Source: an uncultured Bacilli bacterium
GTDB taxonomy: Bacteria; Bacillota_I; Bacilli_A; RF39; UBA660
DNA length: 16,398 bases
Reading direction: 5' to 3'
NCBI GenBank assembly: GCA_947625425.1
Contig: CANQOH010000032.1
Coordinates: 1 to 16,398, forward strand
Shown here: piece after piece, positions 14,609 through 16,398 of the stretch
Numbering within the stretch: position 1 is the stretch's first letter
Layout of the letters: every line of letters starts with the position of its first letter
Program-made: the position numbers and the translations under genes
Notes under the pieces: generated by a model
Database searches by the model: none
What the model saw: only the letters and a program-made list of their open reading frames with translations
What the model was told of the DNA's origin: nothing

Positions 14609-16398
14609 AATCGATTGGTTCACCACAACTTGGACAAATGCTTGAATCACCGGTTAAGATTGTTCCACAATTATCACAGAATTTAGTAGGAGTTGGTTCT
14701 TCAACATATGAAGCAGCTTTTTTAAGAAGTTCTTCCTCTTCAGCATTCATGCCATCTAGGGATGGACTAAATACTGGTTCACTAAATGTTGGCATAGCTT
14801 CTATTGGTTCTGGTTGAATATCTTTAGGAGTGAACTGAATATCATCGGGATTTATTTGAGTTAATTCAACTACAGGTGGTTCTTCTGGTGTTACTTCTAC
14901 AGGTGTTTCAGTTTCTTCAGTTGGTTGTTCTGGTTCAAATGTTGGTAGCTCTTTAACATCTTCTTTTTCTTCTTGAGGAGCAGGTTCTTCTTTAGGCTCA
15001 TCATTATTTATAGCAATTTCTTGTTTTTCTTCTTCAATTAATGGGTGTTCTTCTGAAGTTATATTTGGAAGAATATCCTCTTCTTTTTCTTGTATCAAAG
15101 GTAGAACATCTTCTTCTTTTTCTTCAATAATTGGGGCTACTTTTTCTTCTGAAATTTGAGGTTCAGAAGGTTCTTCAGTTGATTCTTCAATAACAATTGG
15201 CGTAGTTTCTACTTCAGTTGGAGTTTCAACAACTGAAGTTTCTTCAGCAAAAGGTTGTTCTGCTGGTGTTTCAGTAGTTTCAGTTATTTGATTTTCTTCA
15301 GTTTCTTCAATTATTGGAGAAATTGGTACTTCATTTGGTGTTAATTCAGCAACTGGTTCTTCAACTACAAGAGAATCAGAAGTCGTTTCTTCAGTAGTTT
15401 GGTCTGTTACCTCTGGAGTTTGTTCCTCTTTTGGTTCATCGCTAACTACAACTATATCATTATTATCATTATCATTATTTTCTTCAATTACAGGTTGGGC
15501 TGCTGCTAGTTCAGCAATAGGTACTTCAGATGGTTGCTCTTCGATTACTGGTTGTTCCTCAGCTGGTGCTTCAGCAACTATTTCGGTAGTTACTTCTGTT
15601 GGAGTTTCAGTTGGAACTTCAATTGGTTGTTCTTCTATTACCGGTTGCTCTATCACTTCAGGAGCAGGTTCCTCTGCTGGTTGTTCTACCTGAACTGGTT
15701 CGGAAATTTCTACAGTTGGCTCTACAACAACTTCTGAGGTTGGTTCAGCAGTTTCTGGTGTTGCTTCAACTACTGGCTCTGCAACCTTTTCAGTAGTTTC
15801 AACTACAGGGGCAGCTTCTACTGGTGTTTCAGTAGTGGTTTCAACTACTGGCTGTTCTGTTACTTCAGGAGCAGATTGATCTGCTTGAGCTATTTCAACA
15901 ACTGGTGATTCAGTTGAAGCTACTACTTCTTCGGTAGTTTCAGTTATAACAGGTTGATCTTCAACTTTTTCAACAGGAGCTACTGGTTCGGAAGTTGGTT
16001 CAGAAACAGCACTATTTTCTTCTAATTGTTCGTTTATTAATTCTTCTGGCCCTACAGATGACGTTAAAGTATCTGTAGGACCAGGAGTTATTTGCATTAC
16101 TTGTGAATCTTCTTCAACTTTTGGAGGTTCTTCTGGTGTTAATTCAACATTTTGCTGACTGGCAGCAATTTCTTCAGGGATAAATTGTTCATCAGGTGAT
16201 ATATCTAACATTTCTTGAGGTTCAATTGTTTCATTTTCAACAAGTGGTACATCAGAAGTATTTGTTACTGGTGCAGTTGTTGTAGTTGATTCAGTTGACA
16301 CTTCAAGATTTGGTGTTACTGGAGTTGGGTCAATAGGCTGAACTTCTGGAGCTGGCTCAGTAGTTTCTGATACCATTTCAACTACTGGCTCTACAGCC
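14607..16398 (-). CDS. Glu/Pro/Thr/Val-rich low-complexity protein with C-terminal zinc ribbon, N-terminus outside window
   Basis: 596 residues are visible and the frame stays open to the right edge. The Met at 16374-16376 has no ribosome site and is preceded in frame by AVEPVVE, so it is probably internal. The visible part is a long disordered tract of variants of PVVE, TTE, EEQP and PVIEEQP, without Cys. It ends in a compact zinc ribbon, C574-D-N-C577, ten residues, C588-P-S-C591 (visible numbering), then GEPID. No hydrophobic segment is visible, so it is cytosolic as far as seen, unless a helix or signal lies upstream. The composition resembles spacer regions that reach across walls or tether domains, but the fold and partner are unknown. 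It has a terminator directly at its stop. Confidence 0.8.
   Translation of the reverse strand, partial: AVEPVVEMVSETTEPAPEVQPIDPTPVTPNLEVSTESTTTTAPVTNTSDVPLVENETIEPQEMLDISPDEQFIPEEIAASQQNVELTPEEPPKVEEDSQVMQITPGPTDTLTSSVGPEELINEQLEENSAVSEPTSEPVAPVEKVEDQPVITETTEEVVASTESPVVEIAQADQSAPEVTEQPVVETTTETPVEAAPVVETTEKVAEPVVEATPETAEPTSEVVVEPTVEISEPVQVEQPAEEPAPEVIEQPVIEEQPIEVPTETPTEVTTEIVAEAPAEEQPVIEEQPSEVPIAELAAAQPVIEENNDNDNNDIVVVSDEPKEEQTPEVTDQTTEETTSDSLVVEEPVAELTPNEVPISPIIEETEENQITETTETPAEQPFAEETSVVETPTEVETTPIVIEESTEEPSEPQISEEKVAPIIEEKEEDVLPLIQEKEEDILPNITSEEHPLIEEEKQEIAINNDEPKEEPAPQEEKEDVKELPTFEPEQPTEETETPVEVTPEEPPVVELTQINPDDIQFTPKDIQPEPIEAMPTFSEPVFSPSLDGMNAEEEELLKKAASYVEEPTPTKFCDNCGTILTGDSSICPSCGEPID

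Noticed and set aside
15534..15796. Two plus-strand ORFs rich in Leu/Phe/Trp
   Set aside because: Antisense shadows of the Glu/Pro/Thr-rich repeats of the minus-strand protein.
16374..16376. Met as the true start of the zinc-ribbon protein
   Set aside because: The frame is open upstream with the same composition (AVEPVVE), and no ribosome site precedes it.
14860..16398. CRISPR array or tandem DNA repeat
   Set aside because: The repetition is irregular, in codon phase, and explained by a low-complexity protein; there are no constant repeats with unique spacers.
1..16398. Mycoplasma-type genetic code (TGA = Trp)
   Set aside because: Trp codons checked in IleRS and the surface proteins are TGG, and no in-frame TGA was needed to read any gene.

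Overview
The window reads as chromosomal DNA of a low-GC, Gram-positive-type bacterium (Bacillota/Bacilli). The evidence is AT-rich DNA, SigA-type promoters, purine-rich Shine-Dalgarno sites, a tRNA-Ile-sensing T-box, short signal peptides and a GH25 muramidase. Trp is encoded by TGG wherever I checked and I saw no in-frame TGA, so the standard bacterial code fits better than the Mycoplasma code. The style resembles the gut Bacilli lineages near Erysipelotrichales/RF39, but the sequence alone does not fix a genus. All genes but one lie on the minus strand. Intergenic gaps are short and several stop codons sit inside terminator stems.

Layout, left to right. (1) 1-2134: the 5' two thirds of ileS (isoleucyl-tRNA synthetase), with its promoter and a T-box leader. 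The enzyme is the IleRS2 (eukaryote-like) type. Its class I HIGH signature is altered to G-L-H-H, the rearrangement associated with very high mupirocin resistance. A possible 22-codon TTG-initiated leader ORF ends on the ileS start codon. (2) 2139-9018: four tandem paralogous surface-protein genes, here called P1 to P4 from left to right. Each has a signal peptide, a Tyr/Asp/Asn-rich repeat region that looks like a beta-propeller, an InlB-B-repeat-like module, an NPNT(N/A) motif, a transmembrane helix and a nearly invariant KK(L/I)(R/K)FLK end. They alternate between two C-terminal subtypes (transcription order P4-B, P3-A, P2-B, P1-A), which suggests duplication of a two-gene unit plus gene conversion. 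This is the most novel part of the window. (3) 9094-10522: a plus-strand phosphoglucomutase/phosphomannomutase and a bidirectional terminator. (4) 10521-12586: a two-gene operon of a DUF3592-like membrane protein and a membrane-anchored GH25 lysozyme with an Ig-like domain. (5) 12592-14570: miaB (tRNA methylthiotransferase) and a ComEB-type dCMP deaminase, each behind a similar extended -10 promoter. (6) 14584-16398: a very long Glu/Pro/Thr/Val-rich protein ending in a C-terminal zinc ribbon. Its reading frame stays open through the right edge, so its N-terminus is outside the window.

Working together: P1-P4, the GH25 enzyme and the sugar-phosphate mutase all point to the cell envelope. ileS, miaB and the deaminase are housekeeping genes for translation and nucleotide metabolism. 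I found no tRNA or rRNA gene, no insertion sequence, no CRISPR array and no phage gene.
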